DNA of 64,000 nucleotides, from positions 1,922,001 through 1,986,000 of the forward strand of contig SMMW01000005.1 of assembly GCA_004794655.1 (NCBI GenBank), in the 5' to 3' direction. The notes beneath the pieces were generated by a model. The model was not told the DNA's origin, did no database searches, and saw only the letters and a list, made by a program, of their open reading frames with translations. Numbering within the stretch: position 1 is the first letter of the stretch; every line of letters starts with the position of its first letter. The position numbers were made by a program, and so were the translations under genes. Source of the stretch: Marisa cornuarietis (lineage: Eukaryota; Mollusca; Gastropoda; Architaenioglossa; Ampullariidae). Shown here piece by piece: positions 43,860 through 55,564 of this stretch.

Positions 43860-46800
43860 TTACATGATAGACCGAGCTTTCTTACCAGGAATGACAGGTA
43901 ACAACGCTACCTGCCTCTGTGTCGAAAGATTACTTTTCAAAATTTTGATCAGGCGCCTTTCTTCTGTTTCTCTCCATTTCTCTAGTATGAGGTTGGACGT
44001 GTACAGGAAGGGGTTAAGGGACGCATTCAGAGGCAGAACGAAGATCACCATGAATACGCTGACCTCACCCGGAACGGAAATTCCAAAACTTGCCATGATG
44101 CTGACCATTCCTATTGGAAACCAGCACAGGAAGTCAGATACTACGACAGTGGCCAGGCGACGAGCTATGATGATATCTTTTGATTTCTTTGTGGTGTTCG
44201 CTTTCATTGAATTCGCTCGTACTGACCAAAATATGCATATCTGACCAAATGCTATGATGATAAACAGGACCATATTGAAGATGATCATAACTCCGAAAGC
44301 ATAGCTGCGACCTCCAAAACCTTTTCTTGTTATCGGCAGCGGGATACAGATGCCGTTTTGACTATAAAACTCCCAGTCAGAGAAGAATGGTAAAAAAGGA
44401 ATAACGGCCAGTGTAAAGCCTACAGCCCAAGCCAGTCCACACGCCCATGAGGCTGACCAGCGCTCAAAATGGAATTTACTAAACGGAAAGCGGAGAACGA
44501 TAAAACGGTCGAGAGTTATGAGACAGATGATCAAGGCCGACACCTCGCTTGACATGAGGGACAAGAAACCGGCAACTTTGCACGTGGTGCTGACTTTCCA
44601 CTGGACATCGTTCCACAAGTAAGTTGAACGGTAAGTTTCATCCGCAACCCCAACTATGGCCAGGTACACACCCATGAGGAAGTCGGATATATTCAGGTTA
44701 GTAACAAATACCCCGAATCCAGAAGAAGAGTGGCGCCTCTGGTAAATTTGCCAAAACAAGAAACTGCCTACATTGCCCGATACTGACATTGCACAGAACA
44801 GCCACAAGAATATCCTGTATATGTCAGAGCGCAAAAGGTCGTCACAGGACGAAATCTCATCCTCCGGGGCAAAGCAAGATCCCCTATCGAAGAAATCTGG
44901 AAGGTTTTGCTTGCAACATAGTTTATACGTATCTGAAAAGACCGTGGTAAGATACTGTGAATTTTTCAGCACTTCCCTGGGAATTACTTCCAGCGAGTTT
45001 ATCCTGATGTCAATTTTTTCAAGCCTAGGAAGATAAGTAAACCTATACTCTGTAATCATTTGAACCCGATTTGAAGAGATATTTAAGAAATTTACGTTTG
45101 GAAACTGAAGAAATACTTTACTGTCAAATGTTTTTAACAAGCATGTAGACACATCGATAGTCTGAAGGTTATTATGAAAGGCAGTGAAGCCGCTGTTCGT
45201 TAACGTGGCGAGGGGGTTACCCGCTAGGCGTAAAGATTTAAGATTTTGCAGTAAATGAAACGAACTTAAGTCGACGGTTAACAATTCGTTGTAACTAAGA
45301 TCCAGAACCTGAAGATTTGGAAGCTCACTCTTATAAACAGTTGTCAAACGACAAGATGCTAGACGTAACCAAACCAGATTAACATTAGATATTACATCGT
45401 ACAGAGTCATACCTGATCTTGCACCATCTAGATAGCGCATTTCAGGGTAATCTATTGCTGTGAAGATTCTTTCACAGACAAACGCCAGGCCCTGACAGAC
45501 GCAGGCAGCAGGACAGCGCAGTCCACAGAACTTCTCATCGTCGTGTTGCGGACACTGTGGCCAGCCGTCGCACACGTTGTCGCCATGGACACAAACACTG
45601 GATCCCCGACAGCGATAGAAGCCCGGACACGAGTACTGCTGGCAGTCCTCCTCGTCCTCGTGGGAGGGACAGTCGTACACACCGTTACAGCGCACGTACA
45701 CAGGCAGACAGTAAGCGGACTCGCCTGCACACCGGAAGTGCGTTTGTGGACATGGTTCAGAAGACGCAAGCGACACTTGGTAAAACTCACCTTTACCGTC
45801 GAAGTAAATAGCGGCTGGTGCAAATAGCCTTTGCTTTGGTGGATACTTATAAAAGAAATCAGTCGAGCAATCCTCGTCGGAACCATCCCAGCAGTCCTTG
45901 TACAAGTCGCAGTAATCTTCATTTGGAATGCACTGTCCGTTACGACATGTAAACTCCTTGCACTTAGGATTATGTCTGCAAAACGTTTCGTCGGACCCGT
46001 CTAGGCAGTCAAGCTTGAAGTCGCACACCAGAGTGTAGGGCAGTGTAGCAAGATGATCGTCACAAACGAACATTTCAGTCTCGACAGAAATGTCTGAACT
46101 ATTTCTAGTTGTGCAGGAAACAGGCAGACCTGTTATCCCACAAAAGGTCTTCGTATCACACGATAAAAATGAATGCGTCACATGACCCCTGGGACATTTT
46201 GCGAAAGATGAAATCTCAAGCGTATCACTACGGTCTGTTATCTTGGGAAATACGATTTGAGTTTGTTTCGCGGGCAGCTGCAAGTGAACCTTATACTCGC
46301 AAACAGTGTTATTTAATACAGAATTGACACATTCCACGACAACAGCACGCAGAGGACGAACATATCCATAAGAGCCACAGACATGCCTAGAAAGTTCTTG
46401 AAAATACTCCTGCGTGGTGTTGGTTTCGTAAGACACTGTACCGTCTGCCCACACGAGAGCGTACTTGTAGTATTTGGGCCAGTCTGTTTTAGACGTCCTC
46501 AGACCAATCAGGGCCAAGACTCGTCTTTTTCCATATTGGAACAGTTTTAAAAACGCGTCCCATTCCTCTTGAGATTTCATAATCGCGATATTACCTCCCC
46601 GTTTTCTACATTCTGCGGACGTCCCATCGGTATATTGTACATACTCGTAACATTTGTTACCCACGGAAACAGAGCCGTTACAGGCGGCACTACTATAAGG
46701 ACAGTGAGGTCCCTCGTCCTCTCCTCCTTGGCACTCCGGCTCCAGGTTGCACTCCAGGTGTTGTCTAAATGTGTTGTAATAGGATACAGAACAATCCCAC

Positions 46801-47855
46801 AAGCCACTAGCTAGCTTTCTTGGGGTTTCAGATGAAGGGTGAAAAGAAAAAAGCATCTTGAATCCGCCGTCGTTACGTGGAAGCTTTGCTTGAAGGTGAA
46901 GCACTAGACTTGTTTCAAGAAACGTTGGGCCTTTAATTAGATTATATACTATTTCTAGACGTTTTAAAGTGCCAGTCTTGCTGACGTTGTATAAGGTCAG
47001 CACAGAAGCAGTTTTCGTTCCAAGATACACTAGTGGAAAACTTATCATCATCACGTGACCCTCTGGCGCAACGATGTGACGCGTAGCGTTTGTACCACAC
47101 GGGAACTGTATTTCATCATCAAACCTGTATGACGTCACGTAGCCAGACTTTGGGGAAGTAAAAATTATCGGAAGTGTAAGCAAAACCTTGTCATTTACGG
47201 GGACAGCTTCCACCTGAACTGTAAACTCAACCATGCGAAACGTATCTGTCATACTATCGGTAAAACTGAAGGCTTGCTGATTAGAACCACTCACGGCTAA
47301 AGCAGTCACCGTTGTAGGATCCCTGCACCAGAACATTAATTGCTCACAGCCTTTGATATTGTTGATAACTGTGACCCTGACGTCAGTGAAACATGGATTC
47401 AAGGCAAAGTTCACTGTGCTCGACGCTAGGTAGCCTTCAGATACCCGCACGGTCCACTGACATACAGCTCTCGTTCGATTGCGGTTTTCTCCTCCAGATG
47501 TTACACGGATCTCTCCTTTTATAGCGGAAAAATAAATGACCATGGTGCCTGAGCACTCAATGGTGTCTAAATCGAGCACAATCGTTTTGCTGTCGGAAAT
47601 AAAGTTCTCAACGGCAGTTGTTTGTCCGTTGCTAAGGTCATTTAAGTACGTGTTTGGTGCGCTTAAACTGCTTGTTTGTGCACTCTCGTGTTGAACGTAC
47701 GAACTTTGTGAGTAGCAGGGACATTGAGAAGCTGTCTGCGTCCCATTGTCTACAGCAAGCGAAGACCTGACGATTATGTAGACTGTCAGGAGCAGACGAC
47801 AACAAATTTGAAACCAGGCGTTTATACATATTGGGAGCATGATCGTCTTAAGCAT
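43860..47855 (-). CDS. GRL101-like receptor A3
   Basis: 1331 residues in one frame, ATG 47855 (Met6 possible). Hydrophobic signal sequence about 12-35; CUB-like regions (about 100-215, 226-342); LDLa-like module (354-386); C-type lectin domain (392-520, LVWADGT); LDLa modules (598-626, 632-663, 702-738, 744-777); cysteine N-cap (781-794); LRRs (about 806-975); cysteine hinge (979-1004); 7TM (about 1013-1286) with DRF (1116-1118), CWFP and NPFLY. It is clearly diverged from A1/A2 in the N-terminal and LRR parts, yet almost identical to them in LDLa4-5, and to A4 in the 7TM block, so the gene is a mosaic. The tail lacks the DSGVSS motif. It is a presumed surface receptor, head-to-head with B3. 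Confidence 0.93.
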   Translation of the reverse strand: MLKTIMLPICINAWFQICCRLLLTVYIIVRSSLAVDNGTQTASQCPCYSQSSYVQHESAQTSSLSAPNTYLNDLSNGQTTAVENFISDSKTIVLDLDTIECSGTMVIYFSAIKGEIRVTSGGENRNRTRAVCQWTVRVSEGYLASSTVNFALNPCFTDVRVTVINNIKGCEQLMFWCRDPTTVTALAVSGSNQQAFSFTDSMTDTFRMVEFTVQVEAVPVNDKVLLTLPIIFTSPKSGYVTSYRFDDEIQFPCGTNATRHIVAPEGHVMMISFPLVYLGTKTASVLTLYNVSKTGTLKRLEIVYNLIKGPTFLETSLVLHLQAKLPRNDGGFKMLFSFHPSSETPRKLASGLWDCSVSYYNTFRQHLECNLEPECQGGEDEGPHCPYSSAACNGSVSVGNKCYEYVQYTDGTSAECRKRGGNIAIMKSQEEWDAFLKLFQYGKRRVLALIGLRTSKTDWPKYYKYALVWADGTVSYETNTTQEYFQELSRHVCGSYGYVRPLRAVVVECVNSVLNNTVCEYKVHLQLPAKQTQIVFPKITDRSDTLEISSFAKCPRGHVTHSFLSCDTKTFCGITGLPVSCTTRNSSDISVETEMFVCDDHLATLPYTLVCDFKLDCLDGSDETFCRHNPKCKEFTCRNGQCIPNEDYCDLYKDCWDGSDEDCSTDFFYKYPPKQRLFAPAAIYFDGKGEFYQVSLASSEPCPQTHFRCAGESAYCLPVYVRCNGVYDCPSHEDEEDCQQYSCPGFYRCRGSSVCVHGDNVCDGWPQCPQHDDEKFCGLRCPAACVCQGLAFVCERIFTAIDYPEMRYLDGARSGMTLYDVISNVNLVWLRLASCRLTTVYKSELPNLQVLDLSYNELLTVDLSSFHLLQNLKSLRLAGNPLATLTNSGFTAFHNNLQTIDVSTCLLKTFDSKVFLQFPNVNFLNISSNRVQMITEYRFTYLPRLEKIDIRINSLEVIPREVLKNSQYLTTVFSDTYKLCCKQNLPDFFDRGSCFAPEDEISSCDDLLRSDIYRIFLWLFCAMSVSGNVGSFLFWQIYQRRHSSSGFGVFVTNLNISDFLMGVYLAIVGVADETYRSTYLWNDVQWKVSTTCKVAGFLSLMSSEVSALIICLITLDRFIVLRFPFSKFHFERWSASWACGLAWAVGFTLAVIPFLPFFSDWEFYSQNGICIPLPITRKGFGGRSYAFGVMIIFNMVLFIIIAFGQICIFWSVRANSMKANTTKKSKDIIIARRLATVVVSDFLCWFPIGMVSIMASFGISVPGEVSVFMVIFVLPLNASLNPFLYTSNLILEKWRETEERRLIKILKSNLSTQRQVALLPVIPGKKARSIM

Positions 47856-50052
47856 TTGACTTTCCGTCGCTTGGCTGTCTCCGTTATCTCAACGACTGCG
47901 AAAATGTCAGATAATTCCATGCCTCAGTCACAGGAATACATTTTAATATTGCATCGAATTGTAATTATTTCTTGTGCTTGATATACCTCACCTTCAATGT
48001 TTGCATGCTTCTGCGCGAATAATCTTCATTGTTTTTGACTGCACTAGCATTTCCACTTATCGACTACATGTTTATTGTTTACGGCAAAATCGTGCGCTTG
48101 TGGCCACAGCTAACATTTCTCTAAGTTCTTTTTTATAAACAAAACTGTTTTTTATTTATATTTAAGAGAGGTCTACTCTATGATATGCCTGTCCTCAACG
48201 CTTGAGAGTAAAGTACCGGTATTCGTTGAAGGCGTGCTGGGAAGCTAAAGTGTTTCTTCCTATGATACGAATACCATTGACTTTGCTAATATTATAATTT
48301 ATAACGGATATAGAAGCATTACTCGGGGGCTTAAGCGATGAATTAACTTTTGTTTAAGCAGAAACTGTAAAACTAATATGTACATTCAATTTTGGATAAG
48401 AAATAGTACACGTTTTTTTCTGTATCTGTATTCTGTATTTGCAAACATGAAATATAATAACTTTTGCATATTACATTTGCTTTGTCATAAATTTTTTTTC
48501 TGTTTACTGTGTTTAAATCAAGGTAAAAGTAAATTATCATCCGACAGGAAGCAAGATAACTAGACATTGGCCCCAGTACCATTATTGCAACACATCGCGA
48601 TGTTCTCTAACAAAGATTTTAAAAAAATATTTTTTAAAAGTTATCGTATGAATGTTTTACTACTTAAAAAGCAAGAACAGTAAAAACTGTGTCATTACAC
48701 TTAATACTTACAGACGTAGAGCTAATCATTATTTTGATACCAAAATCTCATGCTGCTTTACATTCTGACATTTAGCACTTCAGTGTCCAGCTCCTGAAAA
48801 ATTTAGGCGTTCGTAGCGAACTTAAGGACAGTAAATTTATTACCATGAGTTCTGAATAACTTTATTACGAAAATGTAAAAATCTTAAAACAACTAAAGCC
48901 TCAAACAACTCCTATCTCTAACACCGAAATGGTACATGATCTGTTATTCTGCTGTAGCTGAATATATTCACACACAAGAAAGAGTGCAAATCCCTAATTG
49001 TGGTATGCATAACTATCCCTACAAGTAGCGACTCTTGACTTAATTATCACTATTCTCAGAAAATTTCTAAAGATGCATGTTCCCCCGATGAAACATAGAT
49101 GTAGCATAGAGCAAAAGCATTAGCGAGAAGTCACCTTATAAAACTGAATCCTGTCATAAACTTCCTCTACCTTTATGTGGGAGTCCCATTTAATTAAAAC
49201 CTTTCATAAATATTTGATATGACTTAAGCATTAAAATTTAAAATTTCACAAAAAATATTAAAATATCAAAATTGTCTCACCCTAAAGAGTAAAAAAGAAA
49301 AATCTACAGTCGTAAATGTTTTAAATCATCATTAAAACTCAAGAAAACTGAAGTAATTGAAATAATTATTTCCCGTCTCGGCCGTCGGGAAAAATCAAAT
49401 ATGACATTTCTGGATGAGACAGAACCTAATAACTCATAATTGTAAAGGAAATATTTAATACTTCATCCAATAAGAGTAATGGCCACTTACATTTTAAAAA
49501 TATACACTTGACATCTTTGAAAGTATTTTTCAAAAAGAGGTACTTTTTAGTCGATATGCAATATTTTACAATTTCACAGAGAACATAAATATTAAGCAAT
49601 ATACGGGTTTAGCTAAGGCCAGGAAAGACTTACACAAGGGAAAATCAATTGAATGTGAGTTATTTATACCGCTATGTTTTCTGTAGAGAAACACATAGGA
49701 AGCTCGAAAAAACGACATTTCATTGGCTTCTTTCAATAACGGAGGGCAACAGACTGCAGCAAGAAGATACAATCTCACTTGAAGAATTCTAATACGCCTA
49801 TCTGACAAAAGAAGTGCAGAAAAACTGGAGAAAATTGGAAACTAGAAACGTTGGAGCTAGCGCTTCCAGTAACTAGGAAAGAGAAAGTATATGATGTCGA
49901 ATAATCTGCACTGATAGTTTTAAGATCCCCTCTATTTCATTTTGTCCTTTTATGCCCAGCGCACGAAATAACTTGATTTTACTTTAAATCTTTCTTACCT
50001 TTTAAGTCTTTCTGAAACCAGGGATCTTTGGTACCGTTTACTGCCTACTACG
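47856..50052. promoter_or_regulatory. A3/B3 divergent intergenic spacer (2197 bp)
   Basis: AT-rich region between the two start codons. Its length nearly equals that of the other two spacers, but I see no obvious sequence similarity to them. It must hold both start regions. Frames inside are short and look random. Confidence 0.45.
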
Positions 50053-53000
50053 ATGCCTGGATTTCAAGGACGATCATTCTTGAAGAGATGTACTTCACTT
50101 CTATTTTTGTATCTGGCGTCGACCTTTTTCACCGATAATAAGACTGGTTGCTTTGCAGTGGATACTGTGACCACGCTAGACAAAAACAACCAAAACATGT
50201 CTTGGACTACAATCACTCAACGTATGCAGCTCACTTCAACTCGAGAATCTCCGACTGATCGTCTTAGCCCTGCATCTGCTGACAGTCAAATAGTACTTCA
50301 CTCGACCCAAGGCCCGACAGCTGAAAACCCCAGTTTCACATCGAAGTATCTTACAAGATATGCTGAGACAACAAGTGACGATGTAAAAATGTACAAGGTG
50401 ACCGTTGATGAGTGTTTGAAAAACTATTCACTAAATTTTTTTTCACCATCTGGCATCATCCGTGGTCTGTATTTCTCAGAAACAATCAACACGACTAGTG
50501 CCAAAAGTTGCATACTTCAAGTTTCTGTTCCCCAAGGTCAGTATGTCGAAGCTTCATTTGACAGCCTCAGCAACAAACTCTTTACGTTTTACATTGCAGA
50601 AGATAGCACTTTCAAACAAATAACAGCAGTCGTCTCCTCTGATGCATACATGCCTCTGTTTTTATCTCGGTGGAATCAGCTTTACTTCCGAATCCCAATA
50701 GCCATAGTAGGAATACCGAATTTCGAAATCAGATTTAAATCCAACAAAGAAGATTTGCGAATGTCACTTCCAATCGCTTACACATCACCTTCTTCTGGTT
50801 ATGTCACAACGTGGGGGTTTGAGGAAAACAGAAGACAGGCATCCTTTACGAACGCTTCTCGCGTCATAGATGTTCATCCAGGTCACGTGGTCATGATCAG
50901 TTTTTCGTTCGTGAACTTTCATCAAAAAACAAGCGACTTGTGTCCCTATCTTTATGTACAGCTATACGAAATCGAAGATGATGGCAGTCTCTCGATGCAG
51001 ATGACAATATGCATGAATACAGTCACACCAGCTGTCTTATTTCGACAATCGGTTCAGGTTCAATACTACTTTAAAATGACATACGCACAACAAGGATTCA
51101 AAATGTTATTCTCTTTCCACAATATATCAGAAATCCCGAGAAAAATGAGCAGCGGGCTGTGGGATTGTTCCGTGCCTTTTTACAACACGTTCAAGCATCA
51201 CCTGGAGTGTAACTTGGTGTTGGAGTGCCACGGCGGGGAGGACGAAGGGGCGCACTGTCCTTACAGCAGTCCCGCCTGTAACGGCTCCGTTGCCGCTGGA
51301 AACAAATGTTACGCGGTCTTAAACTGGGGAAATTACGTTCTGTGGCCAGTAGCGAGTAAATCGTGCACAGAGAGGGGAGGAAACCTCGCAAGTTTCAGGA
51401 CGAAGAACGATTTGGATGCTTTTTACACATTTGCAAAATTAGGAGTAGACTTTCATATAGGTCTGACAACGTACCGATCACAATTGCCTTCACTGTACAA
51501 AAAGACTTTAATCTGGGCGGACAGAACTGTAGCTTACGATTTTCCTTGGTTATTCAGTGAAACAGTTTCTGTGAATACGTTTAATGAATATTGTTGGTTC
51601 AAAATTTATGGCAGTAAAGACTTATCCTGTAGTCAATGTACCGAAGAAGGTAGCACATCTGTTACACTGTGCGAATTTCGTATACAACAATTTAGTATGG
51701 AAAATGGCGTTTCAGTATCTACTTTAAATACTACAATTATTACAGGAAGTAACAGCGTCTTTGTCATTTGTCCAGAAGGTCATTTTACGTATAATTTCTT
51801 GTCATGTGATAAAGCCAGCCGATGTGGTGTGACAAACTTTCCATTAAACTGTAAAACCACATCTAAGAGTGGAGAATCGCTGGTTACCACTGCGATGTTT
51901 CTGTGCTCCGACCAAACAGTCACACTGCACTACACTCTAGTTTGTGATTTCAGGCCAGACTGCAACGATGGATCTGACGAAGCTTTCTGTACACACAATC
52001 AAACGTGTGATGGATACCAGTGTCGAAACGGTCAGTGTATTCCACTCTACAAACTCTGTAACGCAGAAAATGACTGTTGGGACGCTTCCGACGAAGACTG
52101 CGATCGATTCCAAGCGTGGTACGTGTCTCTAAACAATCATCTCGATCCTCCTGCTGTGATAAATTTTGACAAAGAAGGTAATCTAACTTATAATGAACTA
52201 AGCGCCTTCCGATCATGCCCCGAAACCCACTTCCAGTGTCCACCTGACGGCTACTGTCTGCCTGTGTACGTGCGCTGTAACGGTGTGTACGACTGTCCCA
52301 ATCGAGAAGACGAGGTGGGCTGCCAGGTGTACTCGTGTCCAGGTTTTTACAGGTGTCGCGCCTCCAGCGTGTGCGTGCACGCGGACCACATGTGTGACGG
52401 CCGATCACAGTGTCCACAACACGACGACGAACTGTTCTGTGACCTTAGCTGCCCTCAAGGCTGTCTGTGCCAGGGTCTGGCATTTGTGTGTTCAACCACA
52501 TTCTTTATACAGAAATTTCCTGTCATTCGTTATTTAGATGCAAGTGGTTCTGGAATGGCAACATCAGACCTGCTTCCTAACATTTACATCATCTGGCTCA
52601 GCCTAGCATCATGTAAGTTGAGCGTACTTTCTAACATGTTCCTTCCTAGTCTTCAAACGCTTGATTTAAGTGACAACCTTATTATCTATCTTGATATGGC
52701 GTATTTCATGCAGTTTGAAAATCTCCGCGTTCTTCGTCTTGCCGGAAATCCTTTGCAGTCTTTATTCACCAGCTACACGGCAGGTCATTCCCTGCTGTCT
52801 CATCTTGACATGTCACGAACCTTGCTGAGAACTTTTGGTGGAGATCTGTTTTCAAACTTTCCGGTAATCACGATGCTGAATCTGTCATTCAATTTACTCA
52901 CCTATTTAGACAACGATAGTTTCTACTACGTTCAAGATGTGACCCATTTGGACTTGCGCGAAACACAAATTAGAGGGGTACATAACGACACTTTTAAGCA

Positions 53001-54090
53001 TTTGAAATCTTTGAAGAGTCTCCACGCTAACTCCTACAAACTTTGCTGCCAGGAACTACTGCCAGATCTTGCTTTTAAAGTACTGTGCATTTCTCCAGAT
53101 GACAGTTTTTCGTCCTGTCAGAATCTCTTGCGCTCTAAGAATGCATTTGTTTTAGTCTGGATTCTCTATGTTGTATCGTTTGTTGGAAATTCATACTGCA
53201 TTATTTACTGCGTAATCCTAAAGAAAGAAAAAACGAGTACTATTTTTGATGCTTTGATGATCAACCTTCAAGCATCCGACTGCCTCTCTGGCATTTACAT
53301 GTTGGTGATCGGGGCAGCTGATGTGGTGTACCGGGAACGCTATTTATGGTACGAAGAGACATGGACGGGTGGATGGCTGTGTCAGATGTCCGGCCTCGTG
53401 TCTTGGATGTGTGCTGACGTGTCTATTTTAACTCTCACTGCACTCATCACAGAACGTCTTCTTGTTGTACGATTTTCTTTCGCCTGCTTACCTCTCAACG
53501 GAAAATCCTTACTCATTGCCTGCTGCAGTATCTGGTTTTTGGCTTTTGGCTTAGCTGTCTTGCCCATTTTCTTTACAAAAATACAGTGGCAGTTCTATGG
53601 GCAGAACTCGGTTTGCCTTCCTTTACTTATTTCCAAGAAAGGTTTCGAAGGCTGGGACTACGTCTACGCGTTGCTGCTTGTCCGCCTTGTCTTGAGTCTG
53701 GCGGCTGGATTGTGTCATGCCTACAGCGTGTACACACCACACTCGAGAGTACTGATAAACATGACTGACGAAGCCAAGGAAAGAGCGCTAGCTCGCCGGA
53801 TAAGTCTGCTTCTTCTAATAAAAATAGGCTTTTGCCTGGTCACCGGCGTTGCAGGAGTTATGTCAGTTATGGGATTTTCAGTACATGTGGACGTAGTCGG
53901 TGGTCTCACATTGTTTGTTTACTCTTTGAACGCGTCCATCAATCCATGGCTCTACAGCCTCAACGTCTTGCTGGAGAAAAGACAAATCTCATCACGGGAC
54001 CGCTTACTGAAGATCTTTCAATCTCGAAGCTTAAGTTCTCAAACATCTAGCTTGTTCTCCATATCAAGTTCTTTGCAAAGCTCCCAATGA
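50053..54090 (+). CDS. GRL101-like receptor B3
   Basis: 1345 residues in one frame from ATG 50053. Signal sequence about 12-27; a longer Ser/Thr-rich N-terminal stretch (to about 105) than in B1/B2; two CUB-like regions (about 119-230, 242-360); LDLa-like module (371-402); lectin domain (409-542, LIWADRT); LDLa (618-646, 652-683, 722-757, 763-796); cysteine N-cap (800-813); LRR block; cysteine hinge; 7TM with ERL after TM3 and NPWLY in TM7. The C-terminal tail is Ser-rich. It is diverged from B1/B2 throughout except the 239-bp LDLa4-5 stretch 52204-52442, identical to B2. It is a presumed plasma-membrane receptor, ligand unknown, paired with A3. Confidence 0.93.
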   Translation: MPGFQGRSFLKRCTSLLFLYLASTFFTDNKTGCFAVDTVTTLDKNNQNMSWTTITQRMQLTSTRESPTDRLSPASADSQIVLHSTQGPTAENPSFTSKYLTRYAETTSDDVKMYKVTVDECLKNYSLNFFSPSGIIRGLYFSETINTTSAKSCILQVSVPQGQYVEASFDSLSNKLFTFYIAEDSTFKQITAVVSSDAYMPLFLSRWNQLYFRIPIAIVGIPNFEIRFKSNKEDLRMSLPIAYTSPSSGYVTTWGFEENRRQASFTNASRVIDVHPGHVVMISFSFVNFHQKTSDLCPYLYVQLYEIEDDGSLSMQMTICMNTVTPAVLFRQSVQVQYYFKMTYAQQGFKMLFSFHNISEIPRKMSSGLWDCSVPFYNTFKHHLECNLVLECHGGEDEGAHCPYSSPACNGSVAAGNKCYAVLNWGNYVLWPVASKSCTERGGNLASFRTKNDLDAFYTFAKLGVDFHIGLTTYRSQLPSLYKKTLIWADRTVAYDFPWLFSETVSVNTFNEYCWFKIYGSKDLSCSQCTEEGSTSVTLCEFRIQQFSMENGVSVSTLNTTIITGSNSVFVICPEGHFTYNFLSCDKASRCGVTNFPLNCKTTSKSGESLVTTAMFLCSDQTVTLHYTLVCDFRPDCNDGSDEAFCTHNQTCDGYQCRNGQCIPLYKLCNAENDCWDASDEDCDRFQAWYVSLNNHLDPPAVINFDKEGNLTYNELSAFRSCPETHFQCPPDGYCLPVYVRCNGVYDCPNREDEVGCQVYSCPGFYRCRASSVCVHADHMCDGRSQCPQHDDELFCDLSCPQGCLCQGLAFVCSTTFFIQKFPVIRYLDASGSGMATSDLLPNIYIIWLSLASCKLSVLSNMFLPSLQTLDLSDNLIIYLDMAYFMQFENLRVLRLAGNPLQSLFTSYTAGHSLLSHLDMSRTLLRTFGGDLFSNFPVITMLNLSFNLLTYLDNDSFYYVQDVTHLDLRETQIRGVHNDTFKHLKSLKSLHANSYKLCCQELLPDLAFKVLCISPDDSFSSCQNLLRSKNAFVLVWILYVVSFVGNSYCIIYCVILKKEKTSTIFDALMINLQASDCLSGIYMLVIGAADVVYRERYLWYEETWTGGWLCQMSGLVSWMCADVSILTLTALITERLLVVRFSFACLPLNGKSLLIACCSIWFLAFGLAVLPIFFTKIQWQFYGQNSVCLPLLISKKGFEGWDYVYALLLVRLVLSLAAGLCHAYSVYTPHSRVLINMTDEAKERALARRISLLLLIKIGFCLVTGVAGVMSVMGFSVHVDVVGGLTLFVYSLNASINPWLYSLNVLLEKRQISSRDRLLKIFQSRSLSSQTSSLFSISSSLQSSQ

Positions 54091-55564
54091 ACCTTGACAC
54101 GGAAAAACAAGACTACCGGCCCATCTCCTAGTAGTAAACATTGAAAGTTAAGTAGAATGTTGTCCATTGCTTTTTTTTCACAGATTGATATATTTTAAAA
54201 CTTGGGGTGGTGGTTGAGGAAATCAAATCACGCATGTGCATCTGTTACATCCACAACGTTACCTTTGTACATTTATCGCAAGCTTTACTCAGACGCGTCA
54301 AAAAGAAGACGAATTAGCTATAGGCAAACAGCACAATGTAAAGTTGGCACAACTGTTTGTCAGCATGGAGACGAAAATAACTATTATAAGCAAAGACAAA
54401 AACATAAGTCTTTAAACACAACCATGTTAGTTTTTTCTTGATAGGTGAAACGTTAATTTCACAGTTCCTGTATGTTCCATTGTGAATGTCTGGCGAACCA
54501 CAAAGCATGAGGAATCAATCTCTGACCCAGCGCTTAGCAAAGTCTGAAGCGTCTTCGGTGGTTACCTTTGCATCTTTATAGTGCGTCAAATCACAAGCAG
54601 GTGATTTTTATTGCTAAGACCCGTCCCCACTCGCATCCAATACTAAGAATTCTCCACCCCGCATCCAATACTAAGACATTTCCCCACCCACATCCAATAG
54701 CTGTGGAAATCTACCCTGACTTTTCAAAATGAAGCGTGTAATTGATTTTTTTCGATAAAACCCTTGATGAATTATATAGGTTCCCACCTACAGATCTGGC
54801 AACGCCAGTGTACATGACTGGAAATGCACCCGCCTCTTTGCAGCTTTTCCTTAAGAACACCAGACTGTTTAATAATGACTCTGATCGATCTTTTAACCAT
54901 AGACCATTCAACAACTGCTGCTTCTCTCTCCAACAGTCGCTTTACTGAATGGTGGTAGCTTTCCCTTTGCTTCTGGGATTCTTCTGTAGAAGAATCTCTT
55001 ATCTTTCAAACTTGCAAAGTGTCATCAAGCCTGCCTGCTCTTTCATTCTATCCCTGCATGACCTGCACTTTTATGGACCCTAACCGACTCGAGGTGACGA
55101 AGACAGTTCACTAGATACCCTGCCTTCCCTCCATAGTTGTACTCGATAAAGTCCGTTGTTTCTGTGTGCATTTAAATAAGAGCATACATGGTTTATTCTG
55201 AATGGCTGTCAGTCACCTTATAGCGAATTTTCAGCAGGTTTTTTTCCTGTTTTCTTCTGTTGTCATTTTTACTTTCTTATCTCTTTTGCGACGTGCATAA
55301 TCTTCATATCGATCGTAAAATCAGACTTCACTACTACTGGAGTTTTGCATGCATGGGGTTTATTGAACTATTACAAGAATTTTACTGCTCCACCTAGTCT
55401 TGAGCGAAGGTACTTTTCTTACTTACTGTTTAATTACTGACTCAGTAAACAATAATTAGCTCCTGTGGTTGGTCTTAAATTCAACGGATGCAGAATTTTG
55501 CTAGACACTGTGTTTAGTGAATCGATAAAATAGTTCTGCAGAAATTCCGGAAATTTTGTGTTAA
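54091..55564. other. 3' flank of B3, no gene recognised
   Basis: No domain-bearing frame is present. At about 54610-54710 a short minisatellite repeats CGCATCCAATACTAAGA roughly three times with C-rich spacers. No clear AATAAA is seen in the first kilobase. Confidence 0.5.
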
